64,000 bases of DNA from SCRD01 sp046705285 (GTDB lineage Bacteria; Acidobacteriota; Terriglobia; UBA7540), in contig JBJKQK010000009.1 in assembly GCA_046705285.1 (NCBI GenBank), positions 1 through 64,000 on the forward strand, in the 5' to 3' direction. The notes beneath the pieces were generated by a model, which did no database searches, was not told where the DNA came from, and saw nothing but the letters and a program-made list of their open reading frames with translations. The position numbers and the translations under genes are program-made. This document shows, one piece after another, positions 18,026 through 26,915 of this stretch. The first letter of the stretch is position 1, and the number at the start of each line of letters is the position of its first letter.

Positions 18026-20656
18026 ATGCATGCAGCCCTCTTCCAGAACGGGATCGAGCGCGAAGTGTGGCCGATGTCCTCCACTGTCTTGATGCTAGTA
18101 TTCGGGCTGCTCTTCATGATCGCCATGCCAGGCGTTTCCGCTGTCGGCGCGCCGTCATGCCCCTTATTGCCTCAAAAGCAGACGAATCTGCATGCTCATC
18201 CCTCGGGCACAAATTCAGCACCTCAGGTACAGTATTCTTCCACTGATGGCCAGAAGGGCCCGGGCTCCAACGAGGTGCAGTCTGCCTCCCTGCTGACTAT
18301 CGTGAATGACGAGAACGGACTGGCTGTTCCGTTCGCCCACATTACGCTGGCGAGGCCCGGCACACAATTTCTTGTACATGGAGAAACGAACTACGCCGGG
18401 AGGTACGTTTTCAGGGACCTTTACCCCGGAACATATGAGCTGCAAGTCGAGAAGGAAGGTTTTTATGCCGTTCGTTTCTCTGGTATTGAGGTGAGGGGTT
18501 CGCGGAGCACCGAAGTTACCCTGAATCGGGTACGGGAGATTCACCAGCATGTGAATGTCGTGGCATCACCCGCCGCCATCAATCCGGCAAGGACGGCGTC
18601 GACACACAGGCTGAACAACACAGAAATTATGAATCTGCCCTTCACCGTCCCCCGTGACATTCGCTACGCATTGCCTCTGATCCCCGGCGTTCTGCAGGAT
18701 GCTACCGGGCAGGTCCATGTGAACGGTGCTCCGACAAGGGACATCCTGGATGAGTTGGACGGATTCAACATCACCGATCCAGCCAGCGGTTACTTTGACG
18801 CCCGTGTGCCCGTTGATGCTCTCCGTTCCGTAACCGTCTATGGCAGCCGCTACCCGGCGCAGTTCGGGAAGGCTTCCGGAGGGGTCATTGACCTGGAATC
18901 CGGAATGGGAGACGATCAATATCGCTTTTCCGGGACGGATTTCCTTCCCTCGATAACAACCCGCAAGGGATTTCAAATTAGCGGCTGGACTCCACACGGA
19001 AGCGTTTCCGGTCCTATCAAGAAGGGGAAAGCCTGGTTCCTTTTGGCCCCACAAGCTGACTATGACCTGCAATTGATCAATGAGCTTCCTCCAGGGGCCG
19101 ACAGGAGTTCCCGCTGGAGATGGGGAGATTTAGCGAAAGCCCAGGTCAACCTGACGCCCTCAAACATTCTCACAACCGATATCCTGGCCAACGGCTTTCA
19201 CGCCAGTCATGCCGGCCTTTCAAGGTTCAATCCCGTCGAGTCTACCACGACCCTCAATGAATCCATTTACCACATCTCAACCATCGATCGGACGATGCTG
19301 TCCAACGGCCTTCTGGCGGAGTTTGGGATTGGCTTCAGCCGTTTTCGTACGGCGGAACTGCCACTCGGGAACGCGACTTACGTGGAGACTCCCGAAGGCA
19401 CGACCGGGAATTATTTCCAGCGCGCCGAGGGTCGGTCGCAACGCCTGCAGGTTATCGGCAATATGATCGCCCCGACTTTCCAAAAATGGGGCACGCATGA
19501 ACTGAAAGGTGGAATTGACCTCGACCATATCGTGGACGTTCAATCCTTCAATCGCCACGAGATTTCCATCCTCCGCCAGGATGGAACTCTTTCACGCACC
19601 GTGACTTTCCCGGGCAGCCCGTCGTATGTGCAGACGAATTTTGAAACAGGCATCTATGCAGAGGACCATTGGTCCGTTTCAGATCACCTGGTTCTCGATC
19701 CCGGGATCAGGCTGGATTGGGACCGGATTGTTGGCGGTGCTCGCGTTTCGCCACGCTTCGCCGCCAGTTTTGTCCCGACGGCGGAAGACAACACCAAATT
19801 CGTAGGTGGTGTGGGCATAGACTACGACGAGTCCAACCTCGACCTGTTCACGCAGCCGCGGTCGGGAACACGCATCGATTCTTTCTACGATCCAGCAGGC
19901 ACGTCCCTGATTCGGCCGCCCGTTCAGAGCGTTTTCCTGATTGGCCCGCACGGTCTGAAAAAGCCCTGGTTCCTGAACTGGAGTGCAGGCGTTGAACGCA
20001 AGTTGCCGACTTCCATTTTCCTGCGCCTGGAATATCTCCAGAAGCGCGGATACGACGGCTGGACTTATGTGAATCCCTGTGTGGGGCCGAGTGCCTGCTT
20101 TGCCGGACAGGTTACAATGGAGAGCACGCGCCGTGACCGCTACAACGCCCTGATGGTCTCAGTTCAGCGGCGGTTCAAGAACGGGCATGTTTTCTATGTT
20201 TCCTATACCCGCTCCTCGGCCCGCTCCAATGACGTTCTGGATTTCACTGTGAACAATCCATATTTCAGCCAGCAATCAGGCGGTCCGCTTCCCTGGGACA
20301 CTCCCAACCGGGTCGTTTCCTGGGGAGTCCTGCCGTTGGTCCGGCAATTTGATCTCGCTTATACGCTTGATTGGCACAACGGCTTTCCATTCAGTGTCTT
20401 CAATGAAAACCAGGAAATCGTCGGTCCGGCTGACCGGCTGCGTTTTCCGGCGTATTTCTCTCTCAATATGGCTCTGGAAAGGAGGATCACATTGTTCGGA
20501 TTTCGCTGGCAGCTTCGCGCCGGGTTCGATGACATCACGGACCGACACAATCCGGCTGCCGTCGACAACAACATCGATTCACCCACTTTCCTGACATATA
20601 GCAGCAGCAGCGGGCGTGCTCTGACTGGCCAGGTGCGGCTGTTGGGAAGAAAATAG
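18026..20656 (+). CDS. Oar-like TonB-dependent outer-membrane receptor
   Basis: An 876-residue outer-membrane receptor of the type expanded in Acidobacteria. It has a hydrophobic signal region at about residues 18-38, then a carboxypeptidase-like regulatory domain at about 85-180 (ENGLAVPFAHITLARPG, GRYVFRDLYPGTYEL). A plug domain follows (VHVNGAPTRDILDELDG, GGVIDLESG), then a long beta-barrel rich in aromatic and polar alternation. The C-terminus LTGQVRLLGRK lacks the usual terminal aromatic residue. The ATG at 18026 has GGGAGG 8 bases upstream; an upstream in-frame GTG at 17993 has none. Substrate is unknown. The BadF-type sugar kinase 113 bases downstream suggests sugar or amino-sugar uptake. 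Confidence 0.88.
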   Translation: MHAALFQNGIEREVWPMSSTVLMLVFGLLFMIAMPGVSAVGAPSCPLLPQKQTNLHAHPSGTNSAPQVQYSSTDGQKGPGSNEVQSASLLTIVNDENGLAVPFAHITLARPGTQFLVHGETNYAGRYVFRDLYPGTYELQVEKEGFYAVRFSGIEVRGSRSTEVTLNRVREIHQHVNVVASPAAINPARTASTHRLNNTEIMNLPFTVPRDIRYALPLIPGVLQDATGQVHVNGAPTRDILDELDGFNITDPASGYFDARVPVDALRSVTVYGSRYPAQFGKASGGVIDLESGMGDDQYRFSGTDFLPSITTRKGFQISGWTPHGSVSGPIKKGKAWFLLAPQADYDLQLINELPPGADRSSRWRWGDLAKAQVNLTPSNILTTDILANGFHASHAGLSRFNPVESTTTLNESIYHISTIDRTMLSNGLLAEFGIGFSRFRTAELPLGNATYVETPEGTTGNYFQRAEGRSQRLQVIGNMIAPTFQKWGTHELKGGIDLDHIVDVQSFNRHEISILRQDGTLSRTVTFPGSPSYVQTNFETGIYAEDHWSVSDHLVLDPGIRLDWDRIVGGARVSPRFAASFVPTAEDNTKFVGGVGIDYDESNLDLFTQPRSGTRIDSFYDPAGTSLIRPPVQSVFLIGPHGLKKPWFLNWSAGVERKLPTSIFLRLEYLQKRGYDGWTYVNPCVGPSACFAGQVTMESTRRDRYNALMVSVQRRFKNGHVFYVSYTRSSARSNDVLDFTVNNPYFSQQSGGPLPWDTPNRVVSWGVLPLVRQFDLAYTLDWHNGFPFSVFNENQEIVGPADRLRFPAYFSLNMALERRITLFGFRWQLRAGFDDITDRHNPAAVDNNIDSPTFLTYSSSSGRALTGQVRLLGRK

Positions 20657-20769
20657 ACCTCTTCGCGGGGTGTGTGGCGGAAACCCGCAATCAATCCCGC
20701 CAGGTTTCATCCAGTTCCTGCAAGGCTTGACGGCAATCTGCTAAAGCGTGATGATGTCTGGCTCGACCC

Positions 20770-21720
20770 ATGGAATATCTGCTTGGAATCGACGGAGGCG
20801 GTACTCGCACGACGGTATGGCTTGCCGATGACCGGATGTCTATCCTCTCGCGAGTTCAGGCGGGACCTTCCAATCCAGTCAAGCTGGGAATACCTGCCGC
20901 CCAGCGAGAACTCGCAAAGGCCTGCCACCGCGCTTTCCGGGAAGCACACGCCCAGCCTCGAAAGCTTCAGGCAGTTTGCGCGGGTCTTGCCGGGGGCGGC
21001 GGCGACTTGATTCAACGGCGCATGCTTGCCTGGCTGCGCAAGGAATTCCCCGCGCGAGCGCACATGGTAACAACCGATGCCGCCATCACGCTAGCCGCGG
21101 CGCTGGGGGAAAGAGATGGCGCCATTGTCATTGCCGGGACAGGATCCATTGCATACGGCCGCGACGAGCACGGGCGCACCTTTCAGGTGGGGGGATGGGG
21201 CAGTCTTTTTGACGACGCAGGCTCGGGCTACGACATTGGGCGCAGGGCGATTGCCGCAGCGCTCCAAGCCCACGACGGCCGAGGTTGCGCGACCAGCCTG
21301 GCAGAGTCTATCTGTCGCGAGCTTCGTCTCCGCAAGATCACCGACGTTGTAGCGAAATCCCTTACCGCACAGGAAATCTCAGCCCTCTTTCCATTGGTTC
21401 AACGAGAGGCGCGCGCTGGAGATAATGTTGCCCGGAGTCTCTGCCTGGAGGCCTCCGCGGATCTTGCGGAACTCGCGCTAACAATGATCCGGCATCTGGG
21501 CCGACAGCAGCAGCGCGTGCGGGTCGTCTGCTCAGGGGGCCTGTTTCAATCAAGCAGCATGATTCGCCGCGCTTTTGCTCGAAAAGTACACGAGAGTGCG
21601 GCGCTTGCCCAAATTTCCCTCCTTCGGCAGGAGCCTGTCCAGGGCGCCCTTCTGCTTGCCCGGCAGATAGCTCGGCCGCGAACCAGCCGACGGCGCAGAG
21701 CGTCGCAAGAATCGAGCTAG
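20770..21720 (+). CDS. BadF/BadG-family ATPase, probable N-acetylglucosamine kinase
   Basis: A 316-residue ASKHA-fold kinase of the BadF/BadG/BcrA/BcrD family, in which single-gene members of this size are usually N-acetylglucosamine kinases. The phosphate-1 motif LGIDGGGTRTT is at residues 5-15. TTDAAITLAAAL near residue 100 contains the catalytic-type Asp. IAGTGSIAYG near 122 and GGWGSLFDDAGSGYDIG near 145 form the phosphate-2 and adenosine regions. No iron-sulfur cysteines are present, so it is not a dehydratase activator. The upstream TonB receptor on the same strand fits uptake followed by phosphorylation. No clear ribosome site precedes the ATG. Confidence 0.82.
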   Translation: MEYLLGIDGGGTRTTVWLADDRMSILSRVQAGPSNPVKLGIPAAQRELAKACHRAFREAHAQPRKLQAVCAGLAGGGGDLIQRRMLAWLRKEFPARAHMVTTDAAITLAAALGERDGAIVIAGTGSIAYGRDEHGRTFQVGGWGSLFDDAGSGYDIGRRAIAAALQAHDGRGCATSLAESICRELRLRKITDVVAKSLTAQEISALFPLVQREARAGDNVARSLCLEASADLAELALTMIRHLGRQQQRVRVVCSGGLFQSSSMIRRAFARKVHESAALAQISLLRQEPVQGALLLARQIARPRTSRRRRASQESS

Positions 21721-21736
21721 CCTACCGCCTTGGCGC

Positions 21737-21830
21737 CAGATTGCCTATCGACTCAGCATAGCTCCAGGCCATGAGGCAGACATGCCAGTGATGAGCATCG
21801 CTGCAGGCGGTGGGCCGATAGGCGAATCTG
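21737..21830 (+). repeat. 94-base inverted-repeat element upstream of the hydrogenase operon
   Basis: Outer arms CAGATTGCCTATCG (21737-21750) and CGATAGGCGAATCTG (21816-21830) are reverse complements except for one bulged base. Inside, GGCCATG and CATGCC can form a second hairpin, and two 14-base direct repeats (GCATAGCTCCAGGC and GCATCGCTGCAGGC) recur. The element ends 16 bases before the TTG start of the first hydrogenase gene. It could be a structured leader, a terminator of the kinase gene or a MITE. Confidence 0.6.
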
Positions 21831-21846
21831 ACGTTTTGGAGTAACA

Positions 21847-23046
21847 TTGAGTCTAGGACGGTTCCCAGAGGTGGACACCTTGACCAGCCAGCTCCGCCAG
21901 CAGGAGTACATCCTCGAACGTAAGGATCTGCAAAAGTTATTTGATGTCCTAAGCACAAGTGGCTACCAAATCATCGGCCCGACAATCCGGGATGGCGCCA
22001 TTGTTTTTGATGAGGTCGGCTCGGTCGATGACTTGCCCGCCGGCTGGACCGACATACAGGAGCGGGGCATTTACCGGCTGGCGAAGCGCGATGATCAGGC
22101 GCTTTTCGGCTATAACGTAGGACCCCATTCCTGGAAGAAATTCCTCTTTCCGCCTCGAACGCGCTTGTGGCAAGCCCGTCGCGAGGGGGAGACTGTTGCT
22201 GTCAACAACGAGGCTCCGGAACCAGCCAAAATGGCTTTTATCGGGGTCCGGTCCTGTGACCTGCACGCCATCGCCGTTCAGGACCGCGTTTTTATTCAGC
22301 CCGACCTCATCAACATTTCGTACCAGGCGCGCCGCAAGGGGTCGTTTATCGTCGCGGTCAACTGCGGACAGGCTGGAGGAACCTGCTTCTGCGTGTCCAT
22401 GAACACAGGCCCGAAAGCTACGGCGGGTTTCGATTTGGCTTTAACGGAAATTCTGGAAGGCGAGCGGCACTATTTTGTATTGGAGTCCGGATCCGAGGCC
22501 GGCCAGGTGGTCCTCGATCAGATTCCTCACTCCGCGGCCGGCTCAGCCGAACAGGCAGCCGCCGAGAAAACTGTGAACACAGCAGCCAGCCTGATGGGCC
22601 GGCAAATGGACACCGTTGGAATCAAGGATTTGCTGTATCGCAATTACAGGAGCCCGCGCTGGGATAACGTAGCGTCACGCTGTCTGACCTGCGCCAACTG
22701 CACCATGGTTTGCCCCACCTGTTTCTGCTCCACCGTCGAAGACGTTACGGACTTGAAAGGCGATCACGCTGAGCGATGGCAACGGTGGGACTCCTGCTTC
22801 ACAATGGATTTCTCGTACATCCACGGCGGCAGCGTCCGCGCCAGCACAAGAGCCCGCTATCGCCAGTGGATGACCCACAAACTGGCAACCTGGATTGATC
22901 AGTTCGGCACTTCAGGTTGTGTGGGTTGCGGTCGCTGCATCACCTGGTGCCCAGCAGCCATTGACATTACTGAAGAAGTCCGCGCCATACGGGAATCAGA
23001 AGATCATCCAACAGAATCAAGCGAGGGTTATCATGGAGACACTTAA
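21847..23046 (+). CDS. Hydrogenase beta subunit, 4Fe-4S protein (HydB/AsrA-like)
   Basis: A 399-residue iron-sulfur protein of the sulfhydrogenase beta / anaerobic sulfite reductase A family. It relays electrons between the gamma flavoprotein and the hydrogenase module. Two cysteine clusters near the C-terminus bind [4Fe-4S] centres: CLTCANCTMVCPTCFC near residue 280 and CVGCGRCITWCP near 358. An earlier GGTCFCVSMN at about 178 is also family-typical. The TTG start at 21847 has GGAG 5 bases upstream; a second TTG at 21880 with AGAGG is possible. It overlaps the next gene by 14 bases. It heads the seven-gene plus-strand operon. Confidence 0.88.
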   Translation: MSLGRFPEVDTLTSQLRQQEYILERKDLQKLFDVLSTSGYQIIGPTIRDGAIVFDEVGSVDDLPAGWTDIQERGIYRLAKRDDQALFGYNVGPHSWKKFLFPPRTRLWQARREGETVAVNNEAPEPAKMAFIGVRSCDLHAIAVQDRVFIQPDLINISYQARRKGSFIVAVNCGQAGGTCFCVSMNTGPKATAGFDLALTEILEGERHYFVLESGSEAGQVVLDQIPHSAAGSAEQAAAEKTVNTAASLMGRQMDTVGIKDLLYRNYRSPRWDNVASRCLTCANCTMVCPTCFCSTVEDVTDLKGDHAERWQRWDSCFTMDFSYIHGGSVRASTRARYRQWMTHKLATWIDQFGTSGCVGCGRCITWCPAAIDITEEVRAIRESEDHPTESSEGYHGDT

Positions 23047-23494
23047 AACCATTCTGGCCGAGCACCCTTTTTTCCGGGACCTCGAGGAGCATCATCTGGA
23101 CTTGATTGTCGGCTGCGCCTCGAACGTGCGTTTTAACGCCGGTGATTTCATCTTCCGTCAAGGCGAACAGGCAAACCATTTCTATCTGATCCGCCACGGA
23201 ATGGTGTCGCTTGAAATGTTTGTGGCCGGACGCGGCCCAGTCAAAGTTCAGACGCTGGGCGAGGGCGAAGTTCTTGGCTGGTCGTGGCTGGTCCCTCCCT
23301 ATCTCTGGATGTTTGACGCAAGCGCTATGGAAGTGACCCGTACAATTGCGCTCGATGGGAAATGCCTTCGAACCAAGTGCGAGCAGGATCACGACCTGGG
23401 TTACCAGCTCTTGAAACGCTTTGTAACCATCATGCAGGAAAGACTGGACGCAGCAAGGCTGCAACTGTTAAACATCTATGAAGTCCATGCCTGA
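23033..23494 (+). CDS. Cyclic-nucleotide-binding-fold protein within the hydrogenase operon
   Basis: A 153-residue stand-alone CRP-type sensor fold without a DNA-binding helix-turn-helix. The beta-roll is recognisable from FRQGEQANHFYLIRHGMVSLE at about residues 38-58 and GEGEVLGWSWLVPPY near 75-90. It is followed by a helical tail (LKRFVTIMQERLDAARLQ). The usual phosphate-binding arginine after the GE motif is not evident; the position reads WMFDASAMEV. Nucleotide binding is therefore doubtful. The ATG at 23033 lies inside the end of the beta-subunit gene, and its own end overlaps the gamma gene by 17 bases. It is embedded in the operon and probably senses something for, or docks onto, the hydrogenase. 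Confidence 0.85.
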   Translation: METLKTILAEHPFFRDLEEHHLDLIVGCASNVRFNAGDFIFRQGEQANHFYLIRHGMVSLEMFVAGRGPVKVQTLGEGEVLGWSWLVPPYLWMFDASAMEVTRTIALDGKCLRTKCEQDHDLGYQLLKRFVTIMQERLDAARLQLLNIYEVHA

Positions 23495-24341
23495 AGAAAA
23501 AGTAACGGTTGCAAGTCCGGATTCGATGACGCCGGACTTCTATCGCGTCCTCACGACGCGGCAAGAGACACACGACACGTTCACGATTGAAGTGTCGCCT
23601 GCAAATGGCAATCGTCTGTCTCCCTTCGCACCCGGGCAGTTCAATATGCTCTATGTTTTCGGCAAAGGCGAGGTCCCGATCTCGGTCAGCGGAGACCCTG
23701 CGCATCCGCAAAGCCTGATCCATACCGTTCGGGAGGTTGGCGTGGTCACCGGGGCTATGCGTGGCTTGAAGCGGGGCGGCCTCCTGGGAGTTCGTGGCCC
23801 GTTTGGGAGTTCATGGCCGGTGGAAGAAGCTGCCGGGAAGGACGTCGTAATCGTGGCGGGCGGTATCGGCCTTGCGCCGCTCAGACCTGCCATCTACTCG
23901 ATTCTCGCCCATCGCGAGAAATACGGGCGGGTTGTTCTGCTGTATGGGACCCGCACGCCGGATGACATTCTCTTTCGAAAAGAGCTGGAGCGCTGGCGGG
24001 CCCGTCTGGACCTCAGCGTCCACGTGACGGTGGACCGAGCACTGGCTGAGTGGCGAGGTTCGGTCGGCGTCGTGACCACCATCATTCCCCGCGCCCATTT
24101 CGATCCGCAAAATACCCTGGTGATGGTCTGCGGCCCTGAAGCCATGATGCGGTTCACCATCCTGGAACTTCTGAGACGCGGCGTCAGCGTCGAACAGATC
24201 TATATTTCAACCGAGCGCAATATGAAGTGCGCCATCGGCCTCTGCGGCCATTGCCAGCTTGGCCCCACGTTTGTTTGTAAGGATGGGCCGATCTTCCGCT
24301 ACGACAAAATTCAACCATTCTTTGAAATTCGGGAGATTTAA
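23478..24341 (+). CDS. Hydrogenase gamma subunit, FAD/NAD(P)-binding
   Basis: A 287-residue flavoprotein of the ferredoxin-NADP reductase superfamily, matching the gamma subunit of group 3b hydrogenases. It exchanges electrons with NAD(P)H. An FAD-binding beta-barrel (residues 1-105, with PFAPGQFNMLYV) is followed by a nucleotide-binding domain with GGIGLAPLRP near 118. A C-terminal [2Fe-2S] binding segment has cysteines in MKCAIGLCGHC and FVCKDGP. The first ATG overlaps the preceding gene. A second ATG at 23487 is possible, and neither has a strong ribosome site. Its stop overlaps the small-subunit start (TAATG). Confidence 0.9.
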   Translation: MKSMPEEKVTVASPDSMTPDFYRVLTTRQETHDTFTIEVSPANGNRLSPFAPGQFNMLYVFGKGEVPISVSGDPAHPQSLIHTVREVGVVTGAMRGLKRGGLLGVRGPFGSSWPVEEAAGKDVVIVAGGIGLAPLRPAIYSILAHREKYGRVVLLYGTRTPDDILFRKELERWRARLDLSVHVTVDRALAEWRGSVGVVTTIIPRAHFDPQNTLVMVCGPEAMMRFTILELLRRGVSVEQIYISTERNMKCAIGLCGHCQLGPTFVCKDGPIFRYDKIQPFFEIREI

Positions 24342-25123
24342 TGGCGGCGCAACCGAAGAAACCCAAACTCGCGGTCTGGAAATTCGCCTCCTGTGACGGG
24401 TGCCAACTCACCCTTCTGGATTGTGAAGACGAACTGCTGGCCGTGGCAGGCGAAGTTGAGATCTCGAACTTCCCTGAAGCTTCGCGCGCAGTGGTCAAGG
24501 GACCCTACGACCTCTCCCTCGTGGAAGGTTCCATCACCACACCTCACGATGCAGAGAGGATCCATCAGGTCAGGCGCATGTCGAAATTCCTGGTTACCAT
24601 CGGCGCCTGTGCTACGGCGGGCGGAATCCAGGCCCTCCGCAACTTCATGGACGTCAAGAAATTCATGTCGATCGTCTACGCGACCCCGGCATATATTGAA
24701 ACCCTCAGCAAATCGACTCCCGTCAGCGAACACATTCCTGTGGATTTCGAGCTGCGCGGCTGCCCTATAGACAAGCGTCAGCTCATCGAAGTGATCAGCG
24801 CCTTTTTGAACAACCGCAAACCGATTACGCCCGCGCACAGCGTTTGTATCGAGTGCAAGCTGCGCGGAAACATTTGCGTGATGGTCGCACACGGCACACC
24901 ATGCCTTGGACCGGTCACCCACGCGGGCTGCGGCGCCATCTGCCCCGCATACGATCGCGGCTGTTACGGCTGCTTCGGGCCCATGGAGTCTCCGAATACC
25001 AAATCTCTCAGCATCGCATGGGGTCATCTCGGCGCCAAGGGGAATGACCTCGTTCGCGCATTCCGCGGCTTCAACGCTTACGCCGATCCCTTCCGCAAGG
25101 AAAGCGAGGCCCATGAAAAGTAG
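24341..25123 (+). CDS. [NiFe] hydrogenase small subunit, group 3b-like
   Basis: A 260-residue hydrogenase small (delta) subunit that carries the iron-sulfur relay to the active-site subunit. CDGCQ near residue 18 together with GACAT near 89 and RGCP near 144 ligate the proximal cluster. Later cysteines (VCIEC, NICV, TPCLG, GCGAICP, RGCYGC) bind two further clusters, so three [4Fe-4S] clusters are likely. There is no Tat signal, consistent with a soluble cytosolic enzyme. It is coupled to its neighbours by a TAATG overlap upstream and an 11-base overlap with the large-subunit gene. Confidence 0.93.
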   Translation: MAAQPKKPKLAVWKFASCDGCQLTLLDCEDELLAVAGEVEISNFPEASRAVVKGPYDLSLVEGSITTPHDAERIHQVRRMSKFLVTIGACATAGGIQALRNFMDVKKFMSIVYATPAYIETLSKSTPVSEHIPVDFELRGCPIDKRQLIEVISAFLNNRKPITPAHSVCIECKLRGNICVMVAHGTPCLGPVTHAGCGAICPAYDRGCYGCFGPMESPNTKSLSIAWGHLGAKGNDLVRAFRGFNAYADPFRKESEAHEK

Positions 25124-26402
25124 AACCATCAAAGTGGACTATCTGGCCCGCGTGGAAGGCGAAGGTGCCCTTTTCGTGAAAATCCAGGGTGACAAGCTGG
25201 TGGATGTCAAGCTCAAGATCTTTGAACCGCCCCGCTTTTTTGAGGCTTTCCTGCGCGGCCGCCGATACAGTGAAGCTCCGGACATCACGTCCCGAATCTG
25301 CGGCATCTGCCCCGTTGCCTATCAGATGAGTGCCGTCCACGCCATGGAGGACGCTTTCGGCGTCCGGGTGGAAGGTCCGCTCCGCGACCTGCGCCGGCTG
25401 ATCTATTGTGGCGAGTGGATTGAAAGCCACGCCTTGCACGTTTACATGCTTCACGCGCCGGATTTTCTCGGTTTTCCTGACGCCATCCAGATGGCGCGCG
25501 AGCATCCCCAAATTGTCCAACGTGGCCTTCAGCTCAAGAAGGCAGGAAACGAAATTGTCACCTTACTGGGCGGGCGCGAAATTCATCCTATCAATGTTCA
25601 GGTTGGCGGGTTCTACCGGGTACCCACTCGCAAGGAACTGGCCCCCCTGGCGGAACGAATGAAATGGGCGCGCGACGCGGCGCTTGAGACGGTCAAATGG
25701 GTGGCGCAATTTCCATTTCCCGAGTTCAAACAGGATTACGTTTTCGTTTCGCTCAGGCATCCCGACGAATATCCGTTCAACGAAGGCCGGCTGGTTTCCA
25801 GTCTCGGGCTCGACGTTTCAGTCCACGACTACGATGATAACTTCACAGAAGAGCATGTGCCCTACTCGAACGCGCTGCATTCGGTTCTCAAGCCGCACAC
25901 GCCATACTTCGTGGGTCCGCTGGCTCGCTACAATCTGAACTTTGACCGCCTGTCGCCCATCGCGCAGGATGCAGCGCGGAGCGCCGGGCTTGGTCCCGTG
26001 TGCCACAATCCGTTCCAAAGCATCATTATTCGCAGCATTGAAATACTGCAGGCTTGTGATGAGGCTATCCGCCTGATCGGGCGTTACGAACGTCCAGACC
26101 GCCCAAGTGTTTCCATCCACCCCCGAGCCGCCCGCGGCTATGCCTGCACCGAGGCGCCGCGCGGCACCCTTTACCATCGGTATCGCATCGATGAAAGCGG
26201 CACCATTCGCGAGGCCAAGATTGTTCCGCCCACTTCGCAGAACCAGAAAACCATCGAACAGGACCTTTGGCAATTCATCCCCAAACACTTTCAGGACAGC
26301 CAGGAGGAACTTCGCTGGCGGTGCGAGCAGGCCATCCGCAACTATGATCCATGCATCTCCTGCTCAACACACTTTCTCAAGCTCGACCTCGAGCGCGAGT
26401 GA
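25113..26402 (+). CDS. [NiFe] hydrogenase large subunit, group 3b-like
   Basis: The 429-residue catalytic subunit that binds the NiFe(CN)2CO centre and interconverts H2 with protons and electrons. The L1 motif RICGICPVAYQ lies near residue 64. The L2 motif DPCISCSTH lies at the C-terminus, followed by nine residues that the adjacent protease would be expected to remove. The position after CGICP where many groups have His carries Tyr. The ATG at 25113 matches the family N-terminus (VEGEGALFVKI); the frame is open further upstream only because it shadows the small subunit. With the beta and gamma subunits this makes a soluble NAD(P)-linked enzyme, usable for H2 evolution or uptake. Confidence 0.95.
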   Translation: MKSRTIKVDYLARVEGEGALFVKIQGDKLVDVKLKIFEPPRFFEAFLRGRRYSEAPDITSRICGICPVAYQMSAVHAMEDAFGVRVEGPLRDLRRLIYCGEWIESHALHVYMLHAPDFLGFPDAIQMAREHPQIVQRGLQLKKAGNEIVTLLGGREIHPINVQVGGFYRVPTRKELAPLAERMKWARDAALETVKWVAQFPFPEFKQDYVFVSLRHPDEYPFNEGRLVSSLGLDVSVHDYDDNFTEEHVPYSNALHSVLKPHTPYFVGPLARYNLNFDRLSPIAQDAARSAGLGPVCHNPFQSIIIRSIEILQACDEAIRLIGRYERPDRPSVSIHPRAARGYACTEAPRGTLYHRYRIDESGTIREAKIVPPTSQNQKTIEQDLWQFIPKHFQDSQEELRWRCEQAIRNYDPCISCSTHFLKLDLERE

Positions 26403-26414
26403 CCGGTTCGCCTC

Positions 26415-26909
26415 GTGAACGCTGTGCAGACCCCGCGACTGCTCATCATCGGCGTTGGAAATCCCTTTCGGGGAGACGATGCTGCAGGGCTGCTGGTGGC
26501 CCGCCGGCTGAATGAGATGCGTCTCGACTCGTGCGTGATCATCGAGCATTCAGGTGAAGGGGCATCACTGATGGAAACATGGAAAAATGCTGAGGCCGTC
26601 ATCCTTATTGATGCCGTCAGTTCCGGGCGATCACCAGGCGCCATCCATCGTCTGGACCCGATTCGCAATCCGCTGCCGGCGCAACTGTTCCACAGTTCGA
26701 CCCACGCCTTCAGCCTTCCGGAGGCGATTGAAATGGCACGCGCATTGGACGAACTGCCGCCGCGCCTGCTTGTGTTTGGGATTGAAGGACGTAACTTCCG
26801 GGCCGGAGACGAACTTTCGCGCGAAGTCACCGCAGCGCTGCAGGAAGCCACAAATCGGATTCTCCAAGAGGTGAAAATCCTGAAGTCGGAGACCGGACAA
26901 GGAGTCTGA
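26415..26909 (+). CDS. Hydrogenase maturation endopeptidase (HyaD/HycI family)
   Basis: A 164-residue aspartic-type maturation protease that trims the large-subunit C-terminus after nickel insertion. GVGNPFRGDDAAG at about residues 13-25 contains the first metal-binding acid. LIDAVSSG near 62 gives the second, and HAFSLPEA near 93 gives the histidine ligand. The GTG at 26415 begins 12 bases after the large-subunit stop and is directly followed by hypA, so it belongs to the same operon. Its substrate is almost certainly the preceding large subunit. Confidence 0.9.
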   Translation: MNAVQTPRLLIIGVGNPFRGDDAAGLLVARRLNEMRLDSCVIIEHSGEGASLMETWKNAEAVILIDAVSSGRSPGAIHRLDPIRNPLPAQLFHSSTHAFSLPEAIEMARALDELPPRLLVFGIEGRNFRAGDELSREVTAALQEATNRILQEVKILKSETGQGV

Positions 26910-26915
26910 TTGATT

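Noticed and set aside
24338..25132. 264-codon open frame antisense to the hydrogenase small subunit
   Set aside because: It exactly mirrors a well-conserved gene on the other strand, has no ribosome site or recognisable domain, and is the expected shadow of GC-rich coding DNA.
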